A DNA stretch of 64,000 nt from an uncultured Lachnospiraceae bacterium (GCA_910579325.1 CAJTTU010000001.1:18396-82395); one strand, 5' to 3'; positions 39,335 through 48,651 are shown, numbered from the stretch's first letter. The notes: generated by a model from the sequence alone, not told the origin. A program made the numbers and translations.

Positions 39335-40315
39335 ATGACGGCGCATGATGAGAGCATTTCGGTGTACGGGTATGCGAAGATGGGCGACAAGGACCCGGAC
39401 ACGGTGCTGCTGGCGCCCTCCTGTCTGGGTACATACAGAGGACCCCAGGGCGGTGTGGACCCGTTCGGCGTTAGGTATGTTGCGAATGAGGAGACCGGCT
39501 TTGCGTCCATGCCGGATACCAGCTTTCATATTCTAGATGATATCACCAAGTGGCGGGATGTGATTAAGAAACCGGATTTCTCCGATGTGGACTGGGAGAC
39601 AATGGCGAAAAAAGACATTGAGGCACTGGGGATTAACAGGGAAAAGACTGCCATTATGGGCTGCTTCCTCTGTGAATTTTTCCAGCCCCTGATGGGTATG
39701 ATGGGGTTTGTGGAAGGATTGAGCGCCATTGCTGAGGAGCCGGACGAGGTGGCCGAGCTTTTTGATATGATGTGCGATATGGCTGTGGAGCTGACCAAAA
39801 AGATGCTCTATTATTATAAGCCGTATATCTGGAACTTTGGCGACGACTCCGCTACGAAGCTGAATTCTTTTATCTCATCAAAGCAGTTTCGGGAGCTTTT
39901 GGTTCCCCGTTATAAGAGAGTGACGGATATTGTCAGGGAATACGACATTCCCATCGATTACCATAACTGTGGACGCTGTGAGGATTTCCTGGACGATATG
40001 GTAAATGTCTGTGGTATCAGCATATGGAATCCTGCCCAGACCACCAATGACCTGCTGGCCGTGAAGAAAAAATTTGGCAGAAAGCTGGCGGTTGTAGGCG
40101 GATACGATTTCGTGATGCCTGTTACTTATCCCGACGTGGACGAGGAATATGTGAGAAGTTCCGTGCGGGAGGCCATCGATCGATATGCGCCTGGCGGCGG
40201 TTATGGCTTCTGCGGCGGCGTTCCGGGAAGAATCGACGATCCGGCGGTTATGAAAATTAATATGTGGATTGCCGACGAAGTGGAGACATATGGAAAAGAC
40301 TATTATCTGCGGTAA
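39335..40315 (+). CDS. UROD-family protein, N-terminally short
   Basis: 326 residues. 'GGVDPFGVRYV' near residue 40, 'TKWRDVIKKPDFSDVDW', 'PLMGMMGFVEGLSAIAEEPDEV' (in parts), 'DIPIDYHNCGRCEDFLDDM' and 'GGGYGFCGGVPGRIDDPAV' belong to the UROD-like (COG0407) family. The usual first 30-40 residues, a helix with an 'R.P..vP' turn, are missing, and no ribosome site precedes the ATG. The short ~86-base gap after the kinase gene shows no remains of it in another frame that I could identify. It may be a truncated gene. It differs clearly from the copy at 23124. Confidence 0.7.
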   Translation: MTAHDESISVYGYAKMGDKDPDTVLLAPSCLGTYRGPQGGVDPFGVRYVANEETGFASMPDTSFHILDDITKWRDVIKKPDFSDVDWETMAKKDIEALGINREKTAIMGCFLCEFFQPLMGMMGFVEGLSAIAEEPDEVAELFDMMCDMAVELTKKMLYYYKPYIWNFGDDSATKLNSFISSKQFRELLVPRYKRVTDIVREYDIPIDYHNCGRCEDFLDDMVNVCGISIWNPAQTTNDLLAVKKKFGRKLAVVGGYDFVMPVTYPDVDEEYVRSSVREAIDRYAPGGGYGFCGGVPGRIDDPAVMKINMWIADEVETYGKDYYLR

Positions 40316-40354
40316 TGCGCTAGCGGTCCTTTTCTTGTAGAAACTGCAAGAATG

Positions 40355-40411
40355 CGCCCCTTCGAAAGAGACGATATCAGGAGTATTTCGTGTCCTTCGG
40401 AGGGGTGTTTG
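40355..40411 (+). terminator. Terminator after the UROD-family gene
   Basis: The arm 40355-40366 pairs with 40396-40407 over 12 bp with two G-U pairs, followed by a short T stretch. Confidence 0.55.
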
Positions 40412-40555
40412 CGTCGTGAAAATTCCACAATCCTTTATTGACAGTTTGCTGTTTTTTATGTTACTATTATATAACAATATAACATATTTATATTAGAAAA
40501 ATGTATAAAAATACAAGATAAATAGAGACAACTATACGGGAAGGGAGTCTGCATA

Positions 40556-41494
40556 ATGGATCTGTACAGTATTGGTGAGATGGTGATTGACTTTACGCCT
40601 GGCAGGGAGCCTGCCAGTTATATCAGAAATCCCGGCGGAGCGCCTGCGAATGTGGCGATTGCCATGGCGAAAAACGGTTTGGAGACGGGAATGTGCTGCT
40701 CTCTGGGAGACGATGATTTCGGGCGGTTTCTGAAAGAAACCCTGGAGGCGCACAAGGTGCGCTGCATCATCCCCAAGCTGTGTGAGGAGGCGGTTACTAC
40801 CATGGCTTTTGTAACCCTTTCCCCGGATGGCGACCGTTCCTTTACCTTTGCCAGAAAGCCCGGCGCAGATATGTTTATCCGTGAGGAGGATGTGCGCGAG
40901 GAGGATATTAAAGACAGTGTAATGATCCATGCCGGCTCCTGTTCTATGTCTGCGTCTCCGGCGGCGGAGGCTACGGTCCGCGCACTGCGGCTGGGCCGGG
41001 AGATGGGAAAGCTGGTCAGCTTTGACGTGAATTATCGGGATGTGATGTGGAAAGGGGACCAGGACGCCTGTGCCGCGAAAGTGATGGAGGTCCTGCCCTA
41101 TGTGGATCTGGTGAAGATTTCCGACGCGGAGGCGGGGATGCTTGGCGGTGAGGCGAATATTCCCGAAGTGATGAAGCGGTTTGGGCTGACTGTGGTGGTG
41201 GAGACTATGGGCGGGGACGGCGCGAAGTGCTATTTTAACGATAAGGTGCTGTTTGGCGCTGCTGTTAAGGGAACCTGCGTGGACGCCACAGGCGCCGGAG
41301 ACGCCTTCTGGGGAGGCTTTTTGTCCTATCTGCGGCTTCAGGACATCTCGGAGGCCGGACAGCTTACGGAAGAGATCCTGACAGCGGCTCTGGATTATGG
41401 TAACGCGGCAGGCGGAATTTGCGTGCAGGGGATGGGAGCGATTCCTTCCTTGCCTACCAGACAGCAGATCGAGACGCAGCTGGCGGCGAACTGA
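40556..41494 (+). CDS. PfkB-family sugar kinase (fructokinase-like)
   Basis: 312 residues, GGAAGGGAG before the ATG. The first signature is 'NPGGAPANVAIAMAKNGLE', and the second is 'DATGAGDAFWGGF' with the catalytic Asp. 'VSFDVNYRDVMW' is the fructokinase-type middle strand. The enzyme would phosphorylate a ketohexose or related sugar in the cytosol. As first gene of the operon before an AlsE-like epimerase it may serve as an allulose or similar ketose kinase. A TTGACA lies at 40438, but the -10 is not clear. Confidence 0.9.
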   Translation: MDLYSIGEMVIDFTPGREPASYIRNPGGAPANVAIAMAKNGLETGMCCSLGDDDFGRFLKETLEAHKVRCIIPKLCEEAVTTMAFVTLSPDGDRSFTFARKPGADMFIREEDVREEDIKDSVMIHAGSCSMSASPAAEATVRALRLGREMGKLVSFDVNYRDVMWKGDQDACAAKVMEVLPYVDLVKISDAEAGMLGGEANIPEVMKRFGLTVVVETMGGDGAKCYFNDKVLFGAAVKGTCVDATGAGDAFWGGFLSYLRLQDISEAGQLTEEILTAALDYGNAAGGICVQGMGAIPSLPTRQQIETQLAAN

Positions 41495-41535
41495 TATTAT
41501 ATTGTTGATTTGTTATAGAAAGGTACCATACGTAT

Positions 41536-42234
41536 ATGGATAATATTTGGAACAGCCCCTGCGTGTTTACCCCCTCTCTGATCTGTCTGGATCTGTGCAA
41601 TCTGGAGCGGGACGTCAAGGTGCTGGAGCAGAATCAGATTAGGATGCTTCATGTGGATATTCTGGACGGGCATTTCAGTCCCAGTATGCCGCTGGGACTG
41701 GATACGGTACGTCAGCTCCGGGATAAGACGGATCTTCCCTTTGACTGCCATGTGATGGTGACGGAGCAGGATTATTTTATAGACGAGCTTTTGGATATCG
41801 GCGTACAGCAGATTGTGTTTCACGCTGAGACCGAGCCTCATATCGACGGGATGTTAAACCGCATTCACGCCAGAAATGTGAGGGCGGGCGTGGCCCTGCG
41901 GCCGGCTACGCCGCTGTCAGCGTTAGATTATGTGCTGGAAAAATGCGATACGGTGCTTCTGATGCTGATTAATCCGGGCTATGCCTTTGTAAAAGGGGAA
42001 AAGCAGGTGGCCTATGCGGACCGGAAGATCAGAGAGCTGCGGCAGATGATCGACGACCGGGGGTTGGACACGAAGATCGAGCTGGACGGCCGGATTTCCC
42101 CGGATAATATCCGTACTTACGGGAAGGATATGGCGGATTACTTTGTGGTGGGCAGCACCTGTATCAAGCGGGATCGTCTGGGGGAGAGCCTGCAGGAATT
42201 AAACCGGCTGCGGGGCGACGTGCTGGGCGTTTAA
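41536..42234 (+). CDS. Ribulose/allulose-phosphate 3-epimerase-like protein
   Basis: 232 residues, TIM-barrel epimerase. 'TPSLICLDLCNLERDVKVLE', 'MLHVDILDGHFSPSMPLG', 'FDCHVMVT', 'FHAETEPHIDG', 'LMLINPGYAF' and 'IELDGRIS' follow the metal ligands and phosphate site of Rpe/AlsE. The opening 'PSL.C.DL' is closer to D-allulose-6-phosphate 3-epimerase (AlsE) than to Rpe. If so, it converts allulose-6-phosphate to fructose-6-phosphate. It starts 42 bases after the kinase gene. Confidence 0.8.
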   Translation: MDNIWNSPCVFTPSLICLDLCNLERDVKVLEQNQIRMLHVDILDGHFSPSMPLGLDTVRQLRDKTDLPFDCHVMVTEQDYFIDELLDIGVQQIVFHAETEPHIDGMLNRIHARNVRAGVALRPATPLSALDYVLEKCDTVLLMLINPGYAFVKGEKQVAYADRKIRELRQMIDDRGLDTKIELDGRISPDNIRTYGKDMADYFVVGSTCIKRDRLGESLQELNRLRGDVLGV

Positions 42235-42314
42235 GAGCGAAATCCTGCGCAAAATGGCAGAGTTGATGTTCCGACTGCCCAGATCAGGAATTTGTTATTA
42301 AAAATTTTGTAAAA

Positions 42315-42356
42315 ATAAGTTTTGGCTCTGAAAAATAAGATAAGTTTTGGTTCTGA
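42315..42356 (+). repeat. Two 17-bp direct repeats between epimerase and isomerase genes
   Basis: ATAAGTTTTGGCTCTGA (42315-42331) and ATAAGTTTTGGTTCTGA (42340-42356) start 25 bases apart and differ at one base. They lie 50 to 90 bases before the next gene. They may be operator sites for an internal promoter or an RNA-protein site. Confidence 0.5.
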
Positions 42357-42405
42357 CTGAACTAAAATCTGTTGTGGTTTACAGTCAGATCGGGAGGCGA
42401 TAAAG

Positions 42406-42984
42406 ATGAGCAATGAATTTGCGAAACAGTACCAGGCGGACTGTGCCGCTGTTTTAGACGAGCTGGGCCGGACGCTCGCCAGTATCGATCCGGCGTCACT
42501 GGAACGGCTGGCAGACGAGATATTGAAAGCGGAGCAGGTATTTTTTGTCGGCGTGGGCAGGGTTCTGTTAAGCTTGCAGTCGGTGTGCAAGCGGCTGGCC
42601 CATCTGGGAATTAAAGCTCACTATGTGGGGGAGATTACGGAACCGGCCATAACAAAGGATGACCTTCTGATTGTGGGTTCCGGTTCGGGCGCATCCCTGT
42701 TTCCTCTGGGGATCGCGAAAAAGGCCCGCAGCGCCGTGGACTGCCGGATCGTACATATCGGTTCCAATCCAAACAGCGAGATGAAGGAGATCTGTGACTT
42801 TATGGTCCGGATTCCTGTCCGCACCAAGTTTTATCTGGAAGACGAGATCGATTCCTGCCAGCCGATGACTTCGCTGTTTGAGCAGTCGCTGCTGTTGGTG
42901 GGGGATATTCTGGCGAAGATGATCATCGAACGGCAGAACCTGGATATGAAGGGGCTGTGGCAGTACCATGCCAATTTAGAGTGA
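42406..42984 (+). CDS. 6-phospho-3-hexuloisomerase-like SIS protein
   Basis: 192 residues, one SIS domain. 'AEQVFFVGVGRVLLSLQSVCKRLAHLGIKAHYVGE' (in parts), 'DLLIVGSGSGASLFPLGIAKKA' (in parts) and 'QPMTSLFEQSLLLVGDILAKMII' (in parts) match the PHI/Hxi family, which converts 3-hexulose-6-phosphate and fructose-6-phosphate. In formaldehyde fixation PHI works with HPS, but no HPS-type protein is next to it here. With an epimerase-like neighbour it probably handles an unusual ketose phosphate. GGGAGG precedes the ATG. Confidence 0.82.
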   Translation: MSNEFAKQYQADCAAVLDELGRTLASIDPASLERLADEILKAEQVFFVGVGRVLLSLQSVCKRLAHLGIKAHYVGEITEPAITKDDLLIVGSGSGASLFPLGIAKKARSAVDCRIVHIGSNPNSEMKEICDFMVRIPVRTKFYLEDEIDSCQPMTSLFEQSLLLVGDILAKMIIERQNLDMKGLWQYHANLE

Positions 42985-43062
42985 GCAGGGTAGTTTGAAG
43001 AAACGGCGGCCATGTGAAATGTCCTATTGACAGCTGGTATATACGCCGGAAAAGAGGAAACG

Positions 43063-44118
43063 ATGAAAAAAGAGGAATTGCTCAGGCGGGTGGGCAGCAT
43101 GCAGCAGCTGGCATATGTTCGTCCCGTTACATATAGCGAGGGGCGCGCTTCGGGCCTGAAAGCTTATGAAGTGAAAAACGGCCCGTTACATTATAAGGTG
43201 CTTGCGGACAAATGCCTGGATGTGGAGGAGTTCACTTATAAAGGTGTTGGATTTAACTTCCTTTCCAAACCCGGGCTGCAGGGCCGGAATCACTATGACA
43301 CGAATGGTCAGGAAGCCCAGCGAAGCATTATGGGCGGTCTGTTCTTTACCGCCGGGCTGGAAAATATCTGCGCGCCCTGCCGTTTAAATGAAAAGGATTA
43401 CCCCATGCACGGCAGAATCCGTACCACGCCGGCAGAGCATTTGCAGGCGGACGGCGTATGGGAGGAAGCTGACTATGTGCTACGGGTAAGCGGCGAGATG
43501 CGGGAGGCGGAGCTGTTTGGGGAGAATATGGTCCTGCGCCGCAGCATCGAGACCCGGTATGGGGAGGCGTCCGTTACGGTGACGGACAGAATCGAAAACC
43601 AGTCTTACCGCCCTGAACCGCTGATGCTGCTCTACCATATTAATATCGGTTATCCGCTGCTGGACGAGGGAACAGAACTGCTGGCGCCTACCCGTTCCGT
43701 AAAAGCAAGGGACAAGGCTTCGGAAGGTCATGAATCCGGCTGGAACCGGATGGACGGGCCGAAGGACAATGAATCGGAATATGTGTTTATCCATGATCTG
43801 GCCAGGACAAAGGGCGACCGGACCCTAGTCTGCGTGCTGAACGAGAAGCTTTCTCTGGGGCTTCGGCTGGAATTTTCCTGTAAGAACCTGCCTTACTTTA
43901 TGGAGTGGAAATCCACGGCGTCAGGCGATTACGTGCTGGGGCTGGAGCCTGCGAATTCCAGCGTTTACGGCAGGCTGTTCCATGTAACAGAAGGGACGCT
44001 GCATCATCTGCCGCCCTTCGGCACGGAAACCAATGTGCTGAAATTTTCCGTTCTGGACGGAACGGAGGCGCTTGCGGCCGCCAGAAAAGAAGTGGCGGAT
44101 ATTCTGGCGCAAAAGTAG
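43063..44118 (+). CDS. DUF4432 family aldose 1-epimerase-like protein
   Basis: 351 residues from ATG 43063 (after AAAGAGGAAA). A beta-sandwich mutarotase-like protein: 'LKAYEVKNGPLHYKVLADKCLDVEEFTYKG' (in parts), 'HGRIRTTPAEHL', 'LMLLYHINIGYPLLDEGTEL' (in parts), 'PYFMEWKSTASGDYVLGLEPAN' (in parts). DUF4432 proteins resemble galactose mutarotase and are found with sugar isomerases. It may convert anomers of the aldose that the lyxose isomerase uses. Confidence 0.82.
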   Translation: MKKEELLRRVGSMQQLAYVRPVTYSEGRASGLKAYEVKNGPLHYKVLADKCLDVEEFTYKGVGFNFLSKPGLQGRNHYDTNGQEAQRSIMGGLFFTAGLENICAPCRLNEKDYPMHGRIRTTPAEHLQADGVWEEADYVLRVSGEMREAELFGENMVLRRSIETRYGEASVTVTDRIENQSYRPEPLMLLYHINIGYPLLDEGTELLAPTRSVKARDKASEGHESGWNRMDGPKDNESEYVFIHDLARTKGDRTLVCVLNEKLSLGLRLEFSCKNLPYFMEWKSTASGDYVLGLEPANSSVYGRLFHVTEGTLHHLPPFGTETNVLKFSVLDGTEALAAARKEVADILAQK

Positions 44119-44169
44119 TGTCAAAAAAAAATAAAAAATGATATATCGTTTGGGAAAGGAGATTCTTTC

Positions 44170-44853
44170 ATGAAACGCTCTGAAATTAACGCAATCATCA
44201 AAGAGTTTGAAGCAATGCTGGCGGAGTACCGTTTTGCCCTGCCGCCCTTCTTAAGCTTTACGCCGGAGGAATGGGAGGAAAAAGGCCACGAGTATGACGA
44301 GATCCGGGACAATGCCCTTGGCTGGGACGTTACCGACTACGGGGAGGGGCATTATGATACGTTGGGGCTGGCGCTGATCACCATCCGCAACGGGAACGTA
44401 CATAATGACAAGTACACAAAGACCTATGCCGAGAAGATTATGATGCTTCGGCCGGGGCAGGTTTCCCCCAACCATTTCCACTGGAACAAGATGGAGGATA
44501 TCATCAACCGGGGCGGCGGAAATATCATTTTCCAGCTTTGGAATGCGACGAAGGATGAGGGGCTGGCGGACACAGATGTGGAGATCTGCCAGGACGGACG
44601 CCGCTATATGGTGCCGGCAGGCAGCAAAATCGTCCTGAAGCCGGGGGAATCTTTATCCCTGTACCCCTATTATTATCATGAGTTTACCATCGACCCTGCA
44701 TCCGGCCCCGTGCTGATCGGAGAGGTGTCCATGTGCAACGATGACAATTCGGACAACCGTTTTTATAAGCCGTTAGGACGTTTCCCCACGATTGAGGAGG
44801 ATGAGCCGCCCTACCGTCTGTTATGCAACGAATATCCGCCTGCGAAAGACTGA
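44170..44853 (+). CDS. D-lyxose ketol-isomerase
   Basis: 227 residues, cupin fold. 'LPPFLSFTPEEWEEKGHEYDEIRDNALGWDVTDYG' (in parts) is the typical family opening. 'SPNHFHWNKMEDIINRGGG' supplies the metal His and Glu residues, and 'YPYYYHEFTIDPASGPVLIGEVS' (in parts) the last His. Known members interconvert D-lyxose with D-xylulose and D-mannose with D-fructose. It is the last enzyme gene before the ABC transporter genes, with a 44-base gap. Confidence 0.92.
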   Translation: MKRSEINAIIKEFEAMLAEYRFALPPFLSFTPEEWEEKGHEYDEIRDNALGWDVTDYGEGHYDTLGLALITIRNGNVHNDKYTKTYAEKIMMLRPGQVSPNHFHWNKMEDIINRGGGNIIFQLWNATKDEGLADTDVEICQDGRRYMVPAGSKIVLKPGESLSLYPYYYHEFTIDPASGPVLIGEVSMCNDDNSDNRFYKPLGRFPTIEEDEPPYRLLCNEYPPAKD

Positions 44854-44897
44854 TATTCCCTGACAGTAACAAAAAAGAAGACGAAAGGAGTCAGGAA

Positions 44898-46406
44898 ATG
44901 AGCGAGTATGCCGTTTCTATGGAACACATCACAAAGACTTTTCCAGGCGTTAAGGCGCTGGACGATGTCCAGCTCCATCTGCGTACCGGCGAGGTGATGG
45001 CACTGTTAGGGGAGAACGGCGCGGGGAAGTCCACGCTGATGAAGATTCTTTCCGGCGTGTATACCCGTGATTCCGGTGAGGTAGAGATTTTCGGCCATAA
45101 GGTGGAGGGCGATCTGAACACCCGCCAGGCCCAGGATCTGGGCGTGGCCATCATTCACCAGGAATTGAACATGTGCCAGCATCTGACTGTGGCCAACAAT
45201 ATGTTCCTCGGGCGGGAGCTGATAAAGGGCGGCCGCCTGGACACCGCGGAGATGAACCGCCAGGCGAGGGAAGAGCTGGCTAAGCTTGGCATCACCGACC
45301 TGGACCCCGATACCATAGTGGGAGATCTGCCGGTGGGCCGCCAGCAGATGGTGGAGATCGCGAAAGCGCTGCTGGTAAACGCCAAGGTGCTGGTAATGGA
45401 TGAGCCCTCCTCCGCTTTGTCCAATGCGGAGATCGAGGAGATGTTCCGGATCGTCAAGGAGCTTCGCAGCCAGGGCTGCGCGATTGTTTATATCAGCCAC
45501 CGTCTCCAGGAACTTCACCATATCGTGGACAGCGTCACGATTATGAGGGACGGCCAGTATATTACGGAAGGGAAGTTTGAAGACTTTACCATGGACGAGA
45601 TTATCGCCAACATGGTAGGCCGCGAGATAACAAACCAGTTCCCCCGCGATACGGTTCCCAGAGGCAAAAAGGTGCTGGAGGTGAAGAACCTGTGCGCAGG
45701 CCGCGCGGTGAAGAATGTCAGCTTTGAGGCCTATGAAGGCGAGGTGCTGGGTTTCTCCGGCCTGGTAGGCGCAGGACGCACGGAAACGATGCGGGCGATC
45801 TTCGGCGCAGACCCTAAGGACAGCGGCGAGATTCTTCTGGACGGCAAGGCACTAAAGATTAACAGCCCGGCGGATGCGATCCGTCAGGGGATCGTGCTTG
45901 CACCGGAGGACAGGAAGAAAGACGGCTTGTGTACCAAGCTGTCGATCCGCGATAACATTGCCCTGCCGAACCTGGATCTGATCTGTAACCAGATCGGCAC
46001 GGTGAACCGCAGCAAAGAGAATGATATGATCGAGAAGGGTAAATCCTCCCTGACCATCAAAATGGCAAACGCCGATGTGGAGGCGGGCAGCCTTTCCGGC
46101 GGTAACCAGCAGAAGGTGGTTGTGGCCAAATGGCTGGCCAGAAACTCCCGGGTCGTGATTTTTGACGAGCCTACCAGGGGAATCGACGTGGCGGCCAAGG
46201 TCGAGATTTACCAGATTATCAACCAGCTGAAAAAGGACGGCATCGTGGTGATCATCGTGTCCAGCGAGATGCCGGAGGTGATGGGTATCTCCGACCGAAT
46301 CCTGGTAATGTGCAACGGGCGTATTACCGGCGAGGTAGACCCCCGCGGGACGACGGAGCAGGAGATTATGACCTACGCAACTCAGTTCGGCTCTAACGAG
46401 TATTAG
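44898..46406 (+). CDS. Sugar ABC transporter ATP-binding protein (RbsA-like)
   Basis: 502 residues from ATG 44898 after GAAAGGAG. Two fused ATPase halves. The first has GENGAGKS, 'LPVGRQQMVEIAKAL' and 'VLVMDEPSSALS'. The second has a degenerate P-loop 'GLVGAGRTETMRAIFG', a signature 'LSGGNQQKVVVAKWL' and 'VVIFDEPTRGIDVAAK'. This is the standard build of the RbsA/MglA/XylG carbohydrate uptake group. It works with the permease and binding protein genes that follow. Confidence 0.95.
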   Translation: MSEYAVSMEHITKTFPGVKALDDVQLHLRTGEVMALLGENGAGKSTLMKILSGVYTRDSGEVEIFGHKVEGDLNTRQAQDLGVAIIHQELNMCQHLTVANNMFLGRELIKGGRLDTAEMNRQAREELAKLGITDLDPDTIVGDLPVGRQQMVEIAKALLVNAKVLVMDEPSSALSNAEIEEMFRIVKELRSQGCAIVYISHRLQELHHIVDSVTIMRDGQYITEGKFEDFTMDEIIANMVGREITNQFPRDTVPRGKKVLEVKNLCAGRAVKNVSFEAYEGEVLGFSGLVGAGRTETMRAIFGADPKDSGEILLDGKALKINSPADAIRQGIVLAPEDRKKDGLCTKLSIRDNIALPNLDLICNQIGTVNRSKENDMIEKGKSSLTIKMANADVEAGSLSGGNQQKVVVAKWLARNSRVVIFDEPTRGIDVAAKVEIYQIINQLKKDGIVVIIVSSEMPEVMGISDRILVMCNGRITGEVDPRGTTEQEIMTYATQFGSNEY

Positions 46407-46453
46407 TGTCGTGAATATAGCTTTGAGAAACGATAAAAAGGAATATCAGAATC

Positions 46454-47479
46454 ATGAATAAAAAAATTAAAATCAGCCAGAGCGCGGCCTCCGTGATCAC
46501 TGCCTTTGTCGGCGTGGCGGTGTTGATGATCGTATTCTCCATCATGAACCCGAATTTCATCAAAGGCGACAGCCTGATGGCGCTGCTGCGTTCCATAGTT
46601 CCCTTCCTGTTAGTGGGCATCGGCCAGGCCTATGTCTGCATCACGGGAAACATCGACCTTTCCATCGGTTCCGTGCTGGGCATGAGCGCCATGATCTCCG
46701 CTACGATGATGTGCAAGGGCTTTAGCCCGGTCGTGGCTGTCATCGTGACCTTTGTGTGCTGTATGGCCGTCGGCCTGTTAAACGGTATCCTGGTAGGTAA
46801 ATTCAAGCTGCCGCCCTTTATCGGGACATTGGGAACGATGACCATTGCCAGGGGTATTGCACAGCTGGCCAATAACAATTATAATACGGATAACATCGGA
46901 AGCGAGGGCGCTGCCCAGATGTTCAAGGACGTGCTCTACTACGGGAAGACGCTGGGCATCTTTAACGGTGTCTGGATCGCGCTGATCGTATGGTTTATCT
47001 TTTTCTATATCCTGACCTATACCCGTTCGGGCCGCCATATCTATGCCATCGGCTCTAATGTGGACGCGGCTAGGCTGTCCGGCGTCGATGTATTTATGGC
47101 CACGACAAAGGCTTATATGGTTTCCGCCTTCTGCGCCTTCCTGACAGGTCTGATTACGATGGCTCAGTCCGGTATGGGTTCCATGGATGCCGGTATGAGT
47201 TATGAGATGTACGCCGTAGCCGCTGCCGTAATCGGCGGTGTGTCTACCCTGGGCGGCAGCGGATTGCTGGTAGGCGTTATCGCCGGCGCCGCAGTGTGGG
47301 CGATTTTGCAGTCCGGCCTGACCTTTGCCCATGTTCCCGTGGCATACCGGAATATCGTTATCGGCGTGATCGTTGTGATCTGCGTGCTCTTTGACGTAAT
47401 CCGCCGTAACGGCAAGCATCCGTTAAAGTCTGACAAGGACAACAAGGCGGAAGCCAAGAAGGAGAATGCCGCCGGGTGA
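46454..47479 (+). CDS. Sugar ABC transporter permease (RbsC-like)
   Basis: 341 residues with about ten membrane spans. 'GIGQAYVCITGNIDLSIGSVLGMSAMI' (in parts) and 'LPPFIGTLGTMTIARGIAQL' are hallmarks of the BPD_transp_2 group. 'YTRSGRHIYAIGSNVDAARLSGV' (in parts) is the conserved cytoplasmic loop. The C-terminus is Lys/Glu-rich. It starts 48 bases after the ATPase gene. Confidence 0.94.
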   Translation: MNKKIKISQSAASVITAFVGVAVLMIVFSIMNPNFIKGDSLMALLRSIVPFLLVGIGQAYVCITGNIDLSIGSVLGMSAMISATMMCKGFSPVVAVIVTFVCCMAVGLLNGILVGKFKLPPFIGTLGTMTIARGIAQLANNNYNTDNIGSEGAAQMFKDVLYYGKTLGIFNGVWIALIVWFIFFYILTYTRSGRHIYAIGSNVDAARLSGVDVFMATTKAYMVSAFCAFLTGLITMAQSGMGSMDAGMSYEMYAVAAAVIGGVSTLGGSGLLVGVIAGAAVWAILQSGLTFAHVPVAYRNIVIGVIVVICVLFDVIRRNGKHPLKSDKDNKAEAKKENAAG

Positions 47480-47583
47480 CGGCGTTCTTATAAAGAAACA
47501 GATTATTATTTTGCTGCTATGGAAATGTGGTTTTACCGCGTTTTCTTAGTAAATATATAAAAGAAAAAGGAGAGAAAAAAGCA

Positions 47584-48651
47584 ATGAAAACAATGAAGAA
47601 ACTGTCTGCACTGGCACTTGCCCTGATGATGGTGTTTGCCCTGACCGCATGCGGCGGAGGCGGAGATTCCAAGAGCACGACCGCAGCGCCGGCCGCGGAC
47701 GACGCGACGACGGCTGCCGCTACCGAGGCGAATGCAGGCGTGGACAGTGAGACGACCGCAGCCGCAGCGAAAGCAGACGGCGAGCCGATGCACATCGCCC
47801 TGATCACCATGGATCAGATGGACGTTCACTGGGTAAAACTGGAGAAGGCTGCAAAGGCTAAGGTAGAAGAACTGCAGGCAGCAGGCAAGAACATCGAGTA
47901 TGAGTGGCTGGCTCCCGAGAAGAAGGATAATGCACAGCAGATCCAGCAGATCGAGACCGCGATCAACAACAACGCAGACGTGATCATTATCTCCGTAAAT
48001 GACTCCACCGCCTGCAACGATGCCCTTCAGGCTGCCCTGGACAAAGGCATTAAGCTGATCTACGTAGATGCGACCGCTTCCTTAGAGGCTTCCGCTACCT
48101 TCGCAACTGACAACTTTGCCGCAGGCAAAATCGCCGGTGAAGAAATGCTGAAATACCTGGCTGACAATGAAGTAACCGAAGGAACCATCGGCCTTGTTTC
48201 CGCACAGGCAGGCGTTCAGTCCTGTATCGACCGTGTGGACGGCTTTGTTTCCGCTTTTGAAGGTTCCAGCTTTGAGATGAGTGAAGTTCAGTACTCCGAT
48301 GGTGATGCCGTTAAGGCGCAGGAGCTGACCAACGCCCTGATCAACGACGGTGTTGTTGCCGTTTACGGCGCTAACGACGGTGCGACCACCGGCGCAGGCA
48401 ATGCGGTAAAAGAAGCAAACAGCAACGACAAGAACATCCTTTGCGTAGGTTTCGATAACTCTTCCTCTAACCGCGGCCTGGTAAAAGATGGCTGCCTGCT
48501 GGCGTTCATGGCACAGAACCCTAACGTAATGGGCGAGAAAGCTATCGAAGCTGCAGTAGCATTACTGGAAGGCGAGACCCTGACAGAGACCAGCGTAGAT
48601 ACCGGCGTTTCTGTAGTAACCAAGGACAATGTAGCTGATTTCGAGGACTGA
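47584..48651 (+). CDS. Sugar ABC transporter substrate-binding lipoprotein
   Basis: 355 residues from ATG 47584 after AAGGAG. Lipobox LTAC (Cys23), a Thr/Ala-rich linker to residue ~58, then a periplasmic-binding-protein type 1 fold like RbsB: 'IALITMDQMDVHWVKLEKAA' , 'NNNADVIIISVNDSTACNDALQ' (in parts), 'GIKLIYVDATAS', 'GVVAVYGANDGATTGAGNAV' (in parts) and 'ILCVGFDNSSSNRGLV'. The ligand is probably the sugar processed by the enzymes upstream. A strong terminator ends the operon. Confidence 0.93.
   Translation: MKTMKKLSALALALMMVFALTACGGGGDSKSTTAAPAADDATTAAATEANAGVDSETTAAAAKADGEPMHIALITMDQMDVHWVKLEKAAKAKVEELQAAGKNIEYEWLAPEKKDNAQQIQQIETAINNNADVIIISVNDSTACNDALQAALDKGIKLIYVDATASLEASATFATDNFAAGKIAGEEMLKYLADNEVTEGTIGLVSAQAGVQSCIDRVDGFVSAFEGSSFEMSEVQYSDGDAVKAQELTNALINDGVVAVYGANDGATTGAGNAVKEANSNDKNILCVGFDNSSSNRGLVKDGCLLAFMAQNPNVMGEKAIEAAVALLEGETLTETSVDTGVSVVTKDNVADFED

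Noticed and set aside
41536..42984. HPS-PHI formaldehyde-fixing pair
   Set aside because: The first protein carries the Rpe/AlsE metal and phosphate motifs and not the HPS-type KGPDC pattern, so only the PHI-like half is supported.
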